Part shown: positions 11,160 to 26,600 of the stretch, piece after piece
Position numbering within the stretch: position 1 is the first letter of the stretch
How the letters are laid out: each line of letters starts with the position of its first letter
Assembly: GCA_037074705.1 (NCBI GenBank)
Contig: JAYJMR010000015.1
Coordinates: forward strand, 372,001 to 436,000
Direction: 5' to 3'
Length of the DNA stretch: 64,000 nt
Source of the DNA: Zhengitettix transpicula
Lineage: Eukaryota > Arthropoda > Insecta > Orthoptera > Tetrigidae
Made by a program: the position numbers and the translations under genes
The notes under the pieces: generated by a model
Told to the model about the DNA's origin: nothing
The model's input: the letters and a program-made list of their open reading frames with translations, nothing else
Databases searched by the model: none

Positions 11160-12937
11160 GTACACTTTTAACATATCTAACAGATATCTCGCTAATAAAG
11201 TACAGATTCTGTTTATACATTGCGATTCGGCTATTTGTAACCTCTATGCTAAGGGTAGCGTAACAATTACGCATTACATCGCAAAACAGTAGAGATATCT
11301 AAAAAAAACATACTTTATTTTATTCAAAATTACATTTGAAACAAACGTTCCGAGCATTTTAGCCACATCATACGATTTTTTTTTAAGAAAATGGCTCTAC
11401 TTCTATTTCCGATAAAGAAATATATTACGAAAAGTTTTATTCGTATCAGAATTCTGATTTCATAACAAATTTAAACAGTTTCGCTACATTAGGACGATTT
11501 TTTTGAGACAATTTAAAATATTTTTCAACGTCTAAGTGATGAATAACAAAAATTTACCGTATTGTTCTGTGTAAATTTATGTGATTCATAATATATTGAT
11601 ATCTTGTACACTGTTAACATATCTAACAGATATCTCGTTAATAAAGTACAGATTCTGCATGTACATTGCGATTCGGCTATTTGTAACCTCTATGCTTAGA
11701 GTAGCGTAACAATTACGCATTACATCGCAAAACAGTAGAGATATCTAAAAAAAATTAACTTTATTTTATTCAAAATTACATTTTAAACGAACATTTCCAG
11801 CTTTTCAGCCACATCATACGAATACTTTTTAAGAAAATGGCTCTACTTCTATTACCGATAAAGAAAAATATTTCGATAAGTTTTATACGTATCAGAATAC
11901 TGATTTCATAACAAATTTAAACAGTTTCGCTACATTTGGACGATTTTTTTAAAAAATTTAAAATATTTTTCAACGTCTAACTGATGACTAATAAAAATAT
12001 TTACCGTATTGTTCAGTGTTAATTTATGTGATGCAAAATATATCGATATCTTGTACACTGTTAAAATATCTAACTGATATCTCGCTAATACAGTACAGAT
12101 TCTGCATATACATTGTGATTCGGCTTGTTGTAACCTCTATTCTTGGAGTATCGTCAGAATTACGCATTACATCGCAAAACAGTTGAGACATATAAAAAAA
12201 ACATACTTTATTTTATTCAAAATTACATTTGAAACAAACATTCCGAGCATTTTAGCCACATCATACGATTACTTTTTAAGAAAATGGCTCTACTTCTATT
12301 TCCGATAAAGAAATATATTACGAAAAGTTTTATTCGTATCAGAATTCTGATTTCATAACAAATTTAAACAGTTTAGGACGATTTTTTTGAGACAATTTAA
12401 AATATTTTTCAACGTCTAAGTGATGAATAACAAAAATTTACCGTATTGTTCTGTGTAAATTTATGTGATTCATAATATATTGATATCTTGTACACTGTTA
12501 ACATATCTAACAGATATCTCGTTAATAAAGTACAGATTCTGCATATATATTGCGATTCGGCTATTTGTAACCTCTATGCTTAGAGTAGCGTAACAATTAC
12601 GCATTACATCGCAAAACAGTAGAGATATTTAAAAAAAAACTAACTTTATTTTATTCAAAATTACATTTTAAACAAACATTTCGAGCTTTTCAGCCACATC
12701 ATACGATAACTTTTTAAGAAAATGGCTCTACTTCTATTACCGATAAAGAAAAATATTTCGATAAGTTTTATACGTATCAGAATACTGATTTCATAACAAA
12801 TTTAAACAGTTTCGCTACATTTGGACGATTTTTTTAAAAAATTTAAAATATTTTTCAACGTCTAACTGATGAGTAATAAAAATATTTACCGTATTCTTCA
12901 GTGTTAATTTATGTGATGCAAAATATATCGATATGTT

Positions 12938-13382
12938 GTTCACTGTTAAAATATCTAACTGATATCTCGCTAATACAGTACAGATTCTGCATATACATTG
13001 TGATTCGGCTTGTTGTAACCTCTATTCTTGGAGTATCGTCAGGATTACGCATTACATCGCAAAACAGTAGAGACATATAAAAAAAACATACTTTATTTTA
13101 TTCAAAATTACATTTGAAACAAACGTTCCGAGCATTTTAGCCACTTCATACGATTTTTTTTTAAGAAAATGGCTCTACTTCTATTTCCGATAAAGAAATA
13201 TATTACGAAAAGTTTTATTCGTATCAGAATTTTGATTTCATAACAAATTTAAACAGTTTCGCTACATTAGGACGATTTTTTTGAGACAATTTAAATATTT
13301 TTCAACGTCTAAGTGATGAATAACAAAAATTTACCGTATTGTTCTGTGTAAATTTATGTGATTCATAATATATTGATATCTT
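12938..13382 (+). repeat. Chimeric monomer c/a
   Basis: A class c head (with the phase mark mutated to gttcactg and the variant cgtcaggattacgc) is joined near 13100 to the class a tail of the 11160 type, with aaacgttccgagc and the long T-run. Class a is skipped, so a b monomer follows at 13383. Compared with 10712-11606 exactly one monomer has been lost. Confidence 0.82.
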
Positions 13383-16300
13383 GTACACTGTTAACATATC
13401 TAACAGATATCTCGTTAATAAAGTACAGATTCTGCATGTACATTGCGATTCGGCTATTTGTAACCTCTATGCTTAGAGTAGCGTAACAATTACGCATTAC
13501 ATCGCAAAACAGTAGAGATATCTAAAAAAAATTAACTTTATTTTATTCAAAATTACATTTTAAACGAACATTTCCAGCTTTTCAGCCACATCATACGAAT
13601 ACTTTTTAAGAAAATGGCTCTACTTCTATTACCGATAAAGAAAAATATTTCGATAAGTTTTATACGTATCAGAATACTGATTTCATAACAAATTTAAACA
13701 GTTTCGCTACATTTGGACGATTTTTTTAAAAAATTTAAAATATTTTTCAACGTCTAACTGATGAGTAATAAAAATATTTACCGTATTGTTCAGTGTTAAT
13801 TTATGTGATGCAAAATATATCGATATCTTGTACACTGTTAAAATATCTAACTGATATCTCGCTAATACAGTACAGATTCTGCATATACATTGTGATTCGG
13901 CTTGTTGTAACCTCTATTCTTGGAGTATCGTCAGAATTACGCATTACATCGCAAAACAGTTGAGACATATAAAAAAAACATACTTTATTTTATTCAAAAT
14001 TACATTTGAAACCAACATTCCGAGCTTTTTAGCCACATCATACAAATACTTTTTAAGAAAGTGGCTCTACTTCTAATCCTGAAAAAGAGAAATATTTCGT
14101 AAAATTTATTCGTATTAGAATTCTGATTTCATAAAAATTTACGCATTTCCATTACATTAAGACGAATTTATTGTGAAAACTTTAAATATTTTTGAACTTC
14201 TTACTGATGAATACCAAAATTATTTAGCGTATTGTTTTGTGTAAATTTATGTGATTCAAAATATATTGATATCTTGTACACTGTTAACATATCTAACAGA
14301 TATCTCGATAATACAGTACTGATTCTGCATATAAATTGTGATTCGGCTATTTGTAACCTCTATTCTTGGAGTATCGTCAGAATTACGCATTACATCGCAA
14401 AACAGTAGAGACATATAAAAAAAACATACTTTATTTTATTCAAAATTACATTTGAAACGAACATTAAGAGCTTTTTAGCCACATCATACGAATACTTTTT
14501 AAGAAAATGGCTCTACTTCTATTACCGATAAAGAAAAATATTTCGATAAGTTTTATACGTATCAGAATACTGATTTCATAACAAATTTAAACAGTTTCGC
14601 TACATTTGGACGATTTTTTTAAAAAATTTAAATATTTTTCAACGTCTAACTGATGAGTAATAAAAATATTTACCGTATTGTTCAGTGTGAATTTATGTGA
14701 TGCAAAATATATCGATATCTTGTACACTGTTAAAATATCTAACTGATATCTCGCTAATACAGTACAGATTCTGCATATACATTGTGATTCGGCTTGTTGT
14801 AACCTCTATTCTTGGAGTATCGTCAGAATTACGCATTACATCGCAAAACAGTTGAGACATATAAAAAAAACATACTTTATTTTATTCAAAATTACATTTG
14901 AAACAAACATTCCGAGCATTTTAGCCACATCATACGATTACTTTTTAAGAAAATGGCTCTACTTCTATTTCCGATAAAGAAATATATTACGAAAAGTTTT
15001 ATTTGTATCAGAATTCTGATTTCATAACAAATTTAAACAGTTTAGGACGATTTTTTTGAGACAATTTAAAATATTTTTCAACGTCTAAGTGATGAATAAC
15101 AAAAATTTACCGTATTGTTCTGTGTAAATTTATGTGATTCATAATATATTGATATCTTGTACACTGTTAACATATCTAACAGATATCTCGTTAATAAAGT
15201 ACAGATTCTGCATATACATTGCGATTCGGCTATTTGTAACCTCTATGCTTAGAGTAGCGTAACAATTACGCATTACATCGCAAAACAGTAGAGATATTTA
15301 AAAAAAAACTAACTTTATTTTATTCAAAATTACATTTTAAACAAACATTTCGAGCTTTTCAGCCACATCATACGATAACTTTTTAAGAAAATGGCTCTAC
15401 TTCTATTACCGATAAAGAAAAATATTTCGATAAGTTTTATACGTATCAGAATACTGATTTCATAACAAATTTAAACAGTTTCGCTACATTTGGACGATTT
15501 TTTTAAAAATTTAAAATATTTTTCAACGTCTAACTGATGAGTAATAAAAATATTTACCGTATTGTTCAGTGTTAATTTATGTGATGCAAAATATATCGAT
15601 ATGTTGTACACTGTTAAAATATCTAACTGATATCTCGCTAATACAGTACAGATTCTGCATATACATTGTGATTCGGCTTGTTGTAACCTCTATTCTTGGA
15701 GTATCGTCAGAATTACGCATTACATCGCAAAACAGTAGAGACATATAAAAAACATACTTTATTTTATTCAAAATTACATTTGAAACGAACATTCCGAGCT
15801 TTTTAGCCACATCATACAAATACTTTTTAAGAAAGTGGCTCTACTTCTAATCCTGAAAAAGAGAAATATTTCGAAAAGTTTTATTCGTATTAGAATTTTG
15901 ATTTCATAAAAAATTTACGCATTTCCATTGCAATAAGACGAATTTATTGTGAAAACTTTAAATATTTTTGAACTTCTTACTGATGAATACTAAAATTATT
16001 TAGCGTATTGTTCTGTTAAAAATTTATGTGATTCAAAATATATTGATATCTTGTACACTGTTAACATATCTAACAGATATCTCGCTAATAAAGTACAGAT
16101 TCTGTTTATACATTGCGATTCGGCTATTTGTAACCTCTATGCTAAGGGTAGCGTAACAATTACGCATTACATCGCAAAACAGTAGAGATATCTAAAAAAA
16201 ACATACTTTATTTTATTCAAAATTACATTTGAAACAAACGTTCCGAACATTTTAGCCACATCATACGATTTTTTTTTAAGAAAATGGCTCTACTTCTATT

Positions 16301-19172
16301 TCCGATAAAGAAATATATTACGAAAAGTTTTATTCGTATCAGAATTCTGATTTCATAACAAATTTAAACAGTTTCGCTACATTAGGACGATTTTTTTGAG
16401 ACAATTTAAAATATTTTTCAACGTCTAAGTGATGAATAACAAAAATTTACCGTATTGTTCTGTGTAAATTTATGTGATTCATAATATATTGATATCTTGT
16501 ACACTGTTAACATATCTAACAGATATCTCGTTAATAAAGTACAGATTCTGCATGTACATTGCGATTCGGCTATTTGTAACCTCTATGCTTAGAGTAGCGT
16601 AACAATTACGCATTACATCGCAAAACAGTAGAGATATCTAAAAAAAATTAACTTTATTTTATTCAAAATTACATTTTAAACGAACATTTCCAGCTTTTCA
16701 GCCACATCATACGAATACTTTTTAAGAAAATGGCTCTACTTCTATTACCGATAAAGAAAAATATTTCGATAAGTTTTATACGTATCAGAATACTGATTTC
16801 ATAACAAATTTAAACAGTTTCGCTACATTTGGACGATTTTTTTAAAAAATTTAAAATATTTTTCAACGTCTAACTGATGAGTAATAAAAATATTTACCGT
16901 ATTGTTCAGTGTTAATTTATGTGATGCAAAATATATCGATATCTTGTACACTGTTAAAATATCTAACTGATATCTCGCTAATACAGTACAGATTCTGCAT
17001 ATACATTGTGATTCGGCTTGTTGTAACCTCTATTCTTGGAGTATCGTCAGAATTACGCATTACATCGCAAAACAGTTGAGACATATAAAAAAAACATACT
17101 TTATTTTATTCAAAATTACATTTGAAACCAACATTCCGAGCTTTTTAGCCACATCATACAAATACTTTTTAAGAAAGTGGCTCTACTTCTAATCCTGAAA
17201 AAGAGAAATATTTCGTAAAATTTATTCGTATTAGAATTCTGATTTCATAAAAAATTTACGCATTTCCATTACATTAAGACGAATTTATTGTGAAAACTTT
17301 AAATATTTTTGAACTTCTTACTGATGAATACCAAAATTATTTAGCGTATTGTTTTGTGTAAATTTATGTGATTCAAAATATATTGATATCTTGTACACTG
17401 TTAACATATCTAACAGATATCTCGATAATACAGTACTGATTCTGCATATAAATTGTGATTCGGCTATTTGTAACCTCTATTCTTGGAGTATCGTCAGAAT
17501 TACGCATTACATCGCAAAACAGTTGAGACATATAAAAAAAACATACTTTATTTTATTCAAAATTACATTTGAAACAAACATTCCGAGCATTTTAGCCACA
17601 TCATACGATTACTTTTTAAGAAAATGGCTCTACTTCTATTTCCGATAAAGAAATATATTACGAAAAGTTTTATTTGTATCAGAATTCTGATTTCATAACA
17701 AATTTAAACAGTTTAGGACGATTTTTTTGAGACAATTTAAAATATTTTTCAACGTCTAAGTGATGAATAACAAAAATTTACCGTATTGTTCTGTGTAAAT
17801 TTATGTGATTCATAATATATTGATATCTTGTACACTGTTAACATATCTAACAGATATCTCGTTAATAAAGTACAGATTCTGCATATACATTGCGATTCGG
17901 CTATTTGTAACCTCTATGCTTAGAGTAGCGTAACAATTACGCATTACATCGCAAAACAGTAGAGATATTTAAAAAAAAACTAACTTTATTTTATTCAAAA
18001 TTACATTTTAAACAAACATTTCGAGCTTTTCAGCCACATCATACGATAACTTTTTAAGAAAATGGCTCTACTTCTATTACCGATAAAGAAAAATATTTCG
18101 ATAAGTTTTATACGTATCAGAATACTGATTTCATAACAAATTTAAACAGTTTCGCTACATTTGGACGATTTTTTTAAAAAATTTAAAATATTTTTCAACG
18201 TCTAACTGATGAGTAATAAAAATATTTACCGTATTGTTCAGTGTTAATTTATGTGATGCAAAATATATCGATATGTTGTACACTGTTAAAATATCTAACT
18301 GATATCTCGCTAATACAGTACAGATTCTGCATATACATTGTGATTCGGCTTGTTGTAACCTCTATTCTTGGAGTATCGTCAGAATTACGCATTACATCGC
18401 AAAACAGTAGAGACATATAAAAAAAACATACTTTATTTTATTCAAAATTACATTTGAAACGAACATTCCGAGCTTTTTAGCCACATCATACAAATACTTT
18501 TTAAGAAAGTGGCTCTACTTCTAATCCTGAAAAAGAGAAATATTTCGAAAAGTTTTATTCGTATTAGAATTTTGATTTCATAAAAAATTTACGCATTTCC
18601 ATTGCAATAAGACGAATTTATTGTGAAAACTTTAAATATTTTTGAACTTCTTACTGATGAATACTAAAATTATTTAGCGTATTGTTCTGTTAAAAATTTA
18701 TGTGATTCAAAATATATTGATATCTTGTACACTGTTAACATATCTAACAGATATCTCGCTAATAAAGTACAGATTCTGTTTATACATTGCGATTCGGCTA
18801 TTTGTAACCTCTATGCTAAGGGTAGCGTAACAATTACGCATTACATCGCAAAACAGTAGAGATATCTAAAAAAAACATACTTTATTTTATTCAAAATTAC
18901 ATTTGAAACAAACGTTCCGAACATTTTAGCCACATCATACGATTTTTTTTTAAGAAAATGGCTCTACTTCTATTTCCGATAAAGAAATATATTACGAAAA
19001 GTTTTATTCGTATCAGAATTCTGATTTCATAACAAATTTAAACAGTTTCGCTACATTAGGACGATTTTTTTGAGACAATTTAAAATATTTTTCAACGTCT
19101 AAGTGATGAATAACAAAAATTTACCGTATTGTTCTGTGTAAATTTATGTGATTCATAATATATTGATATCTT

Positions 19173-19619
19173 GTACACTGTTAACATATCTAACAGATAT
19201 CTCGTTAATAAAGTACAGATTCTGCATGTACATTGCGATTCGGCTATTTGTAACCTCTATGCTTAGAGTAGCGTAACAATTACGCATTACATCGCAAAAC
19301 AGTAGAGATATCTAAAAAAAATTAACTTTATTTTATTCAAAATTACATTTTAAACGAACATTTCCAGCTTTTCAGCCACATCATACGAATACTTTTTAAG
19401 AAAATGGCTCTACTTCTAATCCTGAAAAAGAGAAATATTTCGTAAAATTTATTCGTATTAGAATTCTGATTTCATAAAAAATTTACGCATTTCCATTACA
19501 TTAAGACGAATTTATTGTGAAAACTTTAAATATTTTTGAACTTCTTACTGATGAATACCAAAATTATTTAGCGTATTGTTTTGTGTAAATTTATGTGATT
19601 CAAAATATATTGATATCTT
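19173..19619 (+). repeat. Chimeric monomer b/c at domain boundary
   Basis: A class b head and middle (gcatgtac, aaaattaactt, tttccagc) switch near 19415, within tggctctacttct, to a class c tail with aatcctgaaaaag and ttcgtaaaatttattcg. The breakpoint is the boundary between the six-monomer family and the five-monomer repeat. Confidence 0.85.
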
Positions 19620-22600
19620 GTACACTGTTAACATATCTAACAGATATCTCGATAATACAGTACTGATTCTGCATATAAATTGTGATTCGGCTATTTGTAA
19701 CCTCTATTCTTGGAGTATCGTCAGAATTACGCATTACATCGCAAAACAGTAGAGACATATAAAAAAAACATACTTTATTTTATTCAAAATTACATTTGAA
19801 ACGAACATTAAGAGCTTTTTAGCCACATCATACGAATACTTTTTAAGAAAATGGCTCTACTTCTATTACCGATAAAGAAAAATATTTCGATAAGTTTTAT
19901 ACGTATCAGAATACTGATTTCATAACAAATTTAAACAGTTTCGCTACATTTGGACGATTTTTTTAAAAAATTTAAAATATTTTTCAACGTCTAACTGATG
20001 AGTAATAAAAATATTTACCGTATTGTTTAGTGTGAATTTATGTGATGCAAAATATATCGATATCTTGTACACTGTTAAAATATCTAACTGATATCTCGCT
20101 AATACAGTACAGATTCTGCATATACATTGTGATTCGGCTTGTTGTAACCTCTATTCTTGGAGTATCGTCAGAATTACGCATTACATCGCAAAACAGTAGA
20201 GACATATAAAAAAAACATACTTTATTTTATTCAAAATTACATTTGAAACGAACATTTCGAGCTTTTTAGCCACATCATACAAATACTTTTTAAGAAAGTG
20301 GCTCTACTTGTAATCCTGAAAAAAAGAAATATTTCGAAAAGTTTTATTCGTATTAGAATTTTAATTTCATAAAAAATTTACGCATTTCCATTACAATAAG
20401 ACGAATTTATTGTGAAAACTTTAAATATTTTTGAACTTCTTACTGATGAATACCAAAATTATTTAGCGTATTGTTCTGTGTAAATTTATGTGATTCAAAA
20501 TATATTAATATCTTGTACACTGTTAACATATCTAACAGATATCTCGCTAATAAAGTACAGATTCTGTTTATACATTGCGATTCGGCTATTTGTAACCTCT
20601 ATGCTAAGGGTAGCGTAACAATTACGCATTACATCGCAAAACAGTAGAGATATCTAAAAAAAACATACTTTATTTTATTCAAAATTACATTTGAAACAAA
20701 CATTCCGAGCATTTTAGCAACATCATACGATTACTTTTTAAGAAAATGGCTCTACTTCTATTTCCGATAAAGAAATATATTACGAAAAGTTTTATTCGTA
20801 TCAGAATTCTGATTTCATTACAAATTTAAACAGTTTCGCTACATTAGGACGATTTTTTTGAGACAATTTAAAATATTTTTCAACGTCTAAGTGATGAATA
20901 ACAAAAATTTACCATATTGTTCTGTGTAAATTTATGTGATTCATAATATATTGATATCTTGTACACTGTTAACATATCTAACAGATATCTCGCTAATAAA
21001 GTACAGATTCTGTTTATACATTGCGATTCGGCTATTTGTAACCTCTATGCTAAGGGTAGCGTAACAATTACGCATTACATCGCAAAACAGTAGAGATATC
21101 TAAAAAAAACATACTTTATTTTATTCAAAATTACATTTGAAACAAACATTCCGAGCATTTTAGCAACATCATACGATTACTTTTTAAGAAAATGGCTCTA
21201 CTTCTATTACCGATAAAGAAAAATATTTCGATAAGTTTTATACGTATCAGAATACTGATTTCATAACAAATTTAAACAGTTTCGCTACATTTGGACGATT
21301 TTTTAAAAAATTTAAAATATTTTTCAACGTCTAACTGATGAGTAATAAAAATATTTACCGTATTGTTCAGTGTTAATTTATGTGATGCAAAATATATTGA
21401 TATCTTGTACACTGTTAAAATATCTAACTGATATCTCGCTAATACAGTACAGATTCTGCATATACATTGTGATTCGGCTTGTTGTAAGCTCTATTCTTGG
21501 AGTATCGTCAGAATTACGCATTACATCGCAAAACAGTAGAGACATATAAAAAAAACATACTTTATTTTATTCAAAATTACATTTGAAACCAACATTCCGA
21601 GCTTTTTAGCCACATCATACAAATACTTTTTTAGAAAGTGGCTCTACTTCTAATCCTGAAAAAGAGAAATATTTCGTAAAATTTATTCGTATTAGAATTC
21701 TGATTTCATAAAAAATTTACGCATTTCCATTACATTAAGACGAATTTATTGTGAAAACTTTAAATATTTTTGAACTTCTTACTGATGAATACCAAAATTA
21801 TTTAGCGTATTGTTTTGTGTAAATTTATGTGATTCAAAATATATTGATATCTTGTACACTGTTAACATATCTAACAGATATCTCGATAATACAGTACTGA
21901 TTCTGCATATAAATTGTGATTCGGCTATTTGTAACCTCTATTCTTGGAGTATCGTCAGAATTACGCATTACATCGCAAAACAGTAGAGACATATAAAAAA
22001 AACATACTTTATTTTATTCAAAATTACATTTGAAACGAACATTAAGAGCTTTTTAGCCACATCATACGAATACTTTTTAAGAAAATGGCTCTACTTCTAT
22101 TACCGATAAAGAAAAATATTTCGATAAGTTTTATACGTATCAGAATACTGATTTCATAACAAATTTAAACAGTTTCGCTACATTTGGACGATTTTTTAAA
22201 AAATTTAAAATATTTTTCAACGTCTAACTGATGAGTAATAAAAATATTTACCGTATTGTTCAGTGTGAATTTATGTGATGCAAAATCTATCGATATCTAG
22301 TACACTGTTAAAATATCTAACTGATATCTCGCTAATACAGTACAGATTCTGCATATACATTGTGATTCGGCTTGTTGTAACCTCTATTCTTGGAGTATCG
22401 TCAGAATTACGCATTACATCGCAAAACAGTAGAGACATATAAAAAAAACATACTTTATTTTATTCAAAATTACATTTGAAACGAACATTTCGAGCTTTTT
22501 AGCCACATCATACAAATACTTTTTAAGAAAGTGGCTCTACTTGTAATCCTGAAAAAAAGAAATATTTCGAAAAGTTTTATTCGTATTAGAATTTTAATTT

Positions 22601-23639
22601 CATAAAAAATTTACGCATTTCCATTACAATAAGACGAATTTATTGTGAAAACTTTAAATATTTTTGAACTTCTTACTGATGAATACCAAAATTATTTAGC
22701 GTATTGTTCTGTGTAAATTTATGTGATTCAAAATATATTAATATCTTGTACACTGTTAACATATCTAACAGATATCTCGCTAATAAAGTACAGATTCTGT
22801 TTATACATTGCGATTCGGATATTTGTAACCTCTATGCTAAGGGTAGCGTAACAATTACGCATTACATCGCAAAACAGTAGAGATATCTAAAAAAAACATA
22901 CTTTATTTTATTCAAAATTACATTTGAAACAAACATTCCGAGCATTTTAGCAACATCATACGATTACTTTTTAAGAAAATGGCTCTACTTCTATTTCCGA
23001 TAAAGAAATATATTACGAAAAGTTTTATTCGTATCAGAATTCTGATTTCATTACAAATTTAAACAGTTTCGCTACATTAGGACGATTTTTTTGAGACAAT
23101 TTAAAATATTTTTCAACGTCTAAGTGATGAATAACAAAAATTTACCATATTGTTCTGTGTAAATTTATGTGATTCATAATATATTGATATCTTGTACACT
23201 GTTAACATATCTAACAGATATCTCGCTAATAAAGTACAGATTCTGTTTATACATTGCGATTCGGCTATTTGTAACCTCTATGCTAAGGGTAGCGTAACAA
23301 TTACGCATTACATCGCAAAACAGTAGAGATATCTAAAAAAAACATACTTTATTTTATTCAAAATTACATTTGAAACAAACATTCCGAGCATTTTAGCAAC
23401 ATCATACGATTACTTTTTAAGAAAATGGCTCTACTTCTATTACCGATAAAGAAAAATATTTCGATAAGTTTTATACGTATCAGAATACTGATTTCATAAC
23501 AAATTTAAACAGTTTCGCTACATTTGGACGATTTTTTAAAAAATTTAAAATATTTTTCAACGTCTAACTGATGAGTAATAAAAATATTTACCGTATTGTT
23601 CAGTGTTAATTTATGTGATGCAAAATATATTGATATCTT
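19416..23639 (+). repeat. Five-monomer higher-order repeat, 2233 bp, ~1.9 copies
   Basis: Monomers 19620 d*, 20067 c, 20515 a, 20961 a/b and 21407 c are followed by 21854 d*, 22300 c, 22748 a and 23194 a/b, all offset 2233-2234 bp. Private variants shared by both copies include ctacttgtaatcctg and attttaatttc in the c monomers, tattaatatc before 20515 and 22748, gatttcattac in the a monomers, and accatattg. The left limit is the chimeric monomer at 19173 and the right limit is the phase mark near 23640. Copy 2 has a variant phase context, atctagtac, at 22300. Confidence 0.85.
20961..21406 (+). repeat. Chimeric monomer a/b (recurrent form)
   Basis: A class a head (tttatacattgcg, ctaagggtagcg) with tttagcaacatcatac is joined to a class b tail (ctattaccgataaag, cagaatactga, gattttttaaaaaattt). 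It sits in the slot where a b monomer is expected, between an a and a c. The same form occurs at 446, 23194, 38358 and 46400, always after a monomer ending with accatattg, so all are descendants of one chimera. Confidence 0.85.
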
Positions 23640-26600
23640 GTACACTGTTAAATATCTAACAGATATCTCGATAATACAGTACTGATTCTGCATATAAATT
23701 GTGATTCGGCTATTTGTAACCTCTATTCTTGGAGTATCGTCATAATTACGCATTACATCGCAAAACAGTAGAGATATATAAAAAAAACATACTTTATTTT
23801 ATTCAAAATTACATTTGAAACAAACATTCCGAGCATTTTAGCCACATCATACGATTACTTTTTAAGAAAATGGCTCTACTTCTATTTCCGATAAAGAAAT
23901 ATATTACGAAAAGTTTTTTTCGTATCAGAATTCTGATTTCATAACAAATTTAAACAGTTTCGCTACATTAGGACGATTTTTTTGAGACAATTTAAAATAT
24001 TTTTCAACGTCTAAGGTATGAATAACAAAAATTTACCGTATTGTTCTGTGTAAATTTATGTGATTCATAATATATTGATATCTTGTACACTGTTAACATA
24101 TCTAACAGATATCTCGTTAATAAAGTACAGATTCTGCATGTACATTGCGATTCGGCTATTTGTAACCTCTATGCTTAGAGTAGCGTAACAATTACGCATT
24201 ACATCGCAAAACAGTAGAGATATCTAAAAAAAACTAACTTTATTTTATTCAAAATTACATTTTAAACAAACATTTCGAGCTTTTCAGCCACATCATACGA
24301 ATACTTTTTAAGAAAATGGCTCTACTTCTATTACCGATAAAGAAAAATATTTAGATAAGTTTTATACGTATCAGAATACTGATTTCATAACAAATTTAAA
24401 CAGTTTCGCTACATTTGGACGATTTTTTTAAAAATTTTAAATATTTTTCAACGTCTGACTGATGAGTAATAAAAATATTTACCGTATTGTTCAGTGTAAA
24501 TTTATGTGATGCAAAATATATCGATATCTTGTACACTGTTAAAATATCTAAATGATATCTTGCTAATACAGTACAGATTCTGCATATACATTGTGATTCG
24601 GCTTGTTGTAACCTCTATGCTTGGAGTATCGTCAGAATTACGCATTACATCGCAAAACAGTAGAGACATATAAAAAAAACATACTTTAATTTATTCAAAA
24701 TTACATTTGAAACGAACATTCCGAGCTTTTTAGCCACATCATACAAATACTTTTTAAGAAAGTGGCTCTACTTCTAATCCTGAAAAAGAGAAATATTTCG
24801 AAAAGTTTTATTCGTATTAGAATTTTGATTTCATAAAAAATTTACGCATTTCCATTGCAATAAGACGAATTTATTGTGAAAACTTTAAATATTTTTGAAC
24901 GTCTTACTGATGAATACTAAAATTATTTAGCGTATTGTTCTGTGTAAATTTATGTGATTCAAAATATATTGATATCTTGTACACTGTTAACATATCTAAC
25001 AGATATCTCGCTAATAAAGTACAGATTCTGTTTATACATTGCGATTCGGCTATTTGTAACCTCTATGCTAAGGGTAGCGTAACAATTACGCATTACATCG
25101 CAAAACAGTAGAGATATCTAAAAAAAACATACTTTATTTTATTCAAAATTACATTTGAAACAAACGTTCCGAGCATTTTAGCCACATCATACGATTTTTT
25201 TTTAAGAAAATGGCTCTACTTCTATTTCCGATAAAGAAATATATTACGAAAAGTTTTATTCGTATCAGAATTCTGATTTCATAACAAATTTAAACAGTTT
25301 CGCTACATTAGGACGATTTTTTTGAGACAATTTAAAATATTTTTCAACGTCTAAGTGATGAATAACAAAAATTTACCGTATTGTTCTGTGTAAATTTATG
25401 TGATTCATAATATATTGATATCTTGTACACTGTTAACATATCTAACAGATATCTCGTTAATAAAGTACAGATTCTGCATGTACATTGCGATTCGGCTATT
25501 TGTAACCTCTATGCTTAGAGTAGCGTAACAATTACGCATTACATCGCAAAACAGTAGAGATATCTAAAAAAAATTAACTTTATTTTATTCAAAATTACAT
25601 TTTAAACGAACATTTCCAGCTTTTCAGCCACATCATACGAATACTTTTTAAGAAAATGGCTCTACTTCTATTACCGATAAAGAAAAATATTTCGATAAGT
25701 TTTCTACGTATCAGAATACTGATTTCATAACAAATTTAAACAGTTTCGCTACATTTGGACGATTTTTTTAAAAAATTTAAAATATTTTTCAACGTCTAAC
25801 TGATGAGTAATAAAAATATTTACCGTATTGTTCAATGTTAATTTATGTGATGCAAAATATATCGATATCTTGTACACTGTTAAAATATCTAACTGATATC
25901 TCGCTAATACAGTACAGATTCTGCATATACATTGTGATTCGGCTTGTTGTAACCTCTATTCTTGGAGTATCGTCAGAATTACGCATTACATCGCAAAACA
26001 GTAGAGACATATAAAAAAAACATACTTTATTTTATTCAAAATTACATTTGAAACGAACATTCCGAGCTTTTTAGCCACATCATACAAATACTTTTTAAGA
26101 AAGTGGCTCTACTTCTAATCCTGAAAAAGAGAAATATTTCGAAAAGTTTTATTCGTATTAGAATTTTGATTTCATAAAAAATTTACGCATTTCCATTACA
26201 ATAAGACGAATTTATTGTGAAAACTTTAAATATTTTTGAACTTCTTACTGATGAATACCAAAATTATTTAGCGTATTGTTCTGTGTAAATTTATGTGATT
26301 CAAAATATATTGATATCTTGTACACTGTTAACATATCTAACAGATATCTCGCTAATAAAGTACAGATTCTGTTTATACATTGCGATTCGGCTATTTGTAA
26401 CCTCTATGCTAAGGGTAGCGTAACAATTACGCATTACATCGCAAAACAGTAGAGATATCTAAAAAAAACATACTTTGTTTTATTCAAAATTACATTTTAA
26501 ACCAACATTTCGAGCTATTCAGCCACATCATACGAATACTTTTTAAGAAAATGGCTCTACTTCTATTTCCGATAAAGAAATATATTACGAAAAGTTTTAT

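Larger units (their letters stand above)
9568..19415 (+). repeat. Five/six-monomer family with 437-bp members
   Basis: Monomer starts and head classes are 9827 c, 10264 b, 10712 c, 11160 a, 11606 b, 12053 c, 12490 b, 12938 c/a, 13383 b, 13830 c, 14276 d*, 14722 c, 15159 b, 15606 c, 16053 a, 16499 b, 16946 c, 17393 d*, 17830 b, 18278 c, 18727 a and 19173 b/c. Block starts 10264, 12490, 15159 and 17830 all carry gatatttaaaaaaaaactaa and acgataactttt. Spacings are 2226, 2669 and 2671 bp. Each of these blocks is preceded by a 437-bp monomer with a 9-bp deletion. The heads at 14276 and 17393 begin like class a and continue like class d, marked d*. Stretch 10264-12053 also matches 4911-6700 at an offset of 5353. 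Confidence 0.8.

Noticed and set aside
15577..15819. 80-codon minus-strand frame in a class c monomer.
   Set aside because: A one-off frame produced by the shortened A-run at 15746. Equivalent c monomers do not keep it.
17349..17648. A 99-codon plus-strand open reading frame, the longest in the window.
   Set aside because: It runs through a chimeric d* monomer where stop codons present in the parental classes happen to be missing. No recognisable protein features, and it is not kept in the related monomers.
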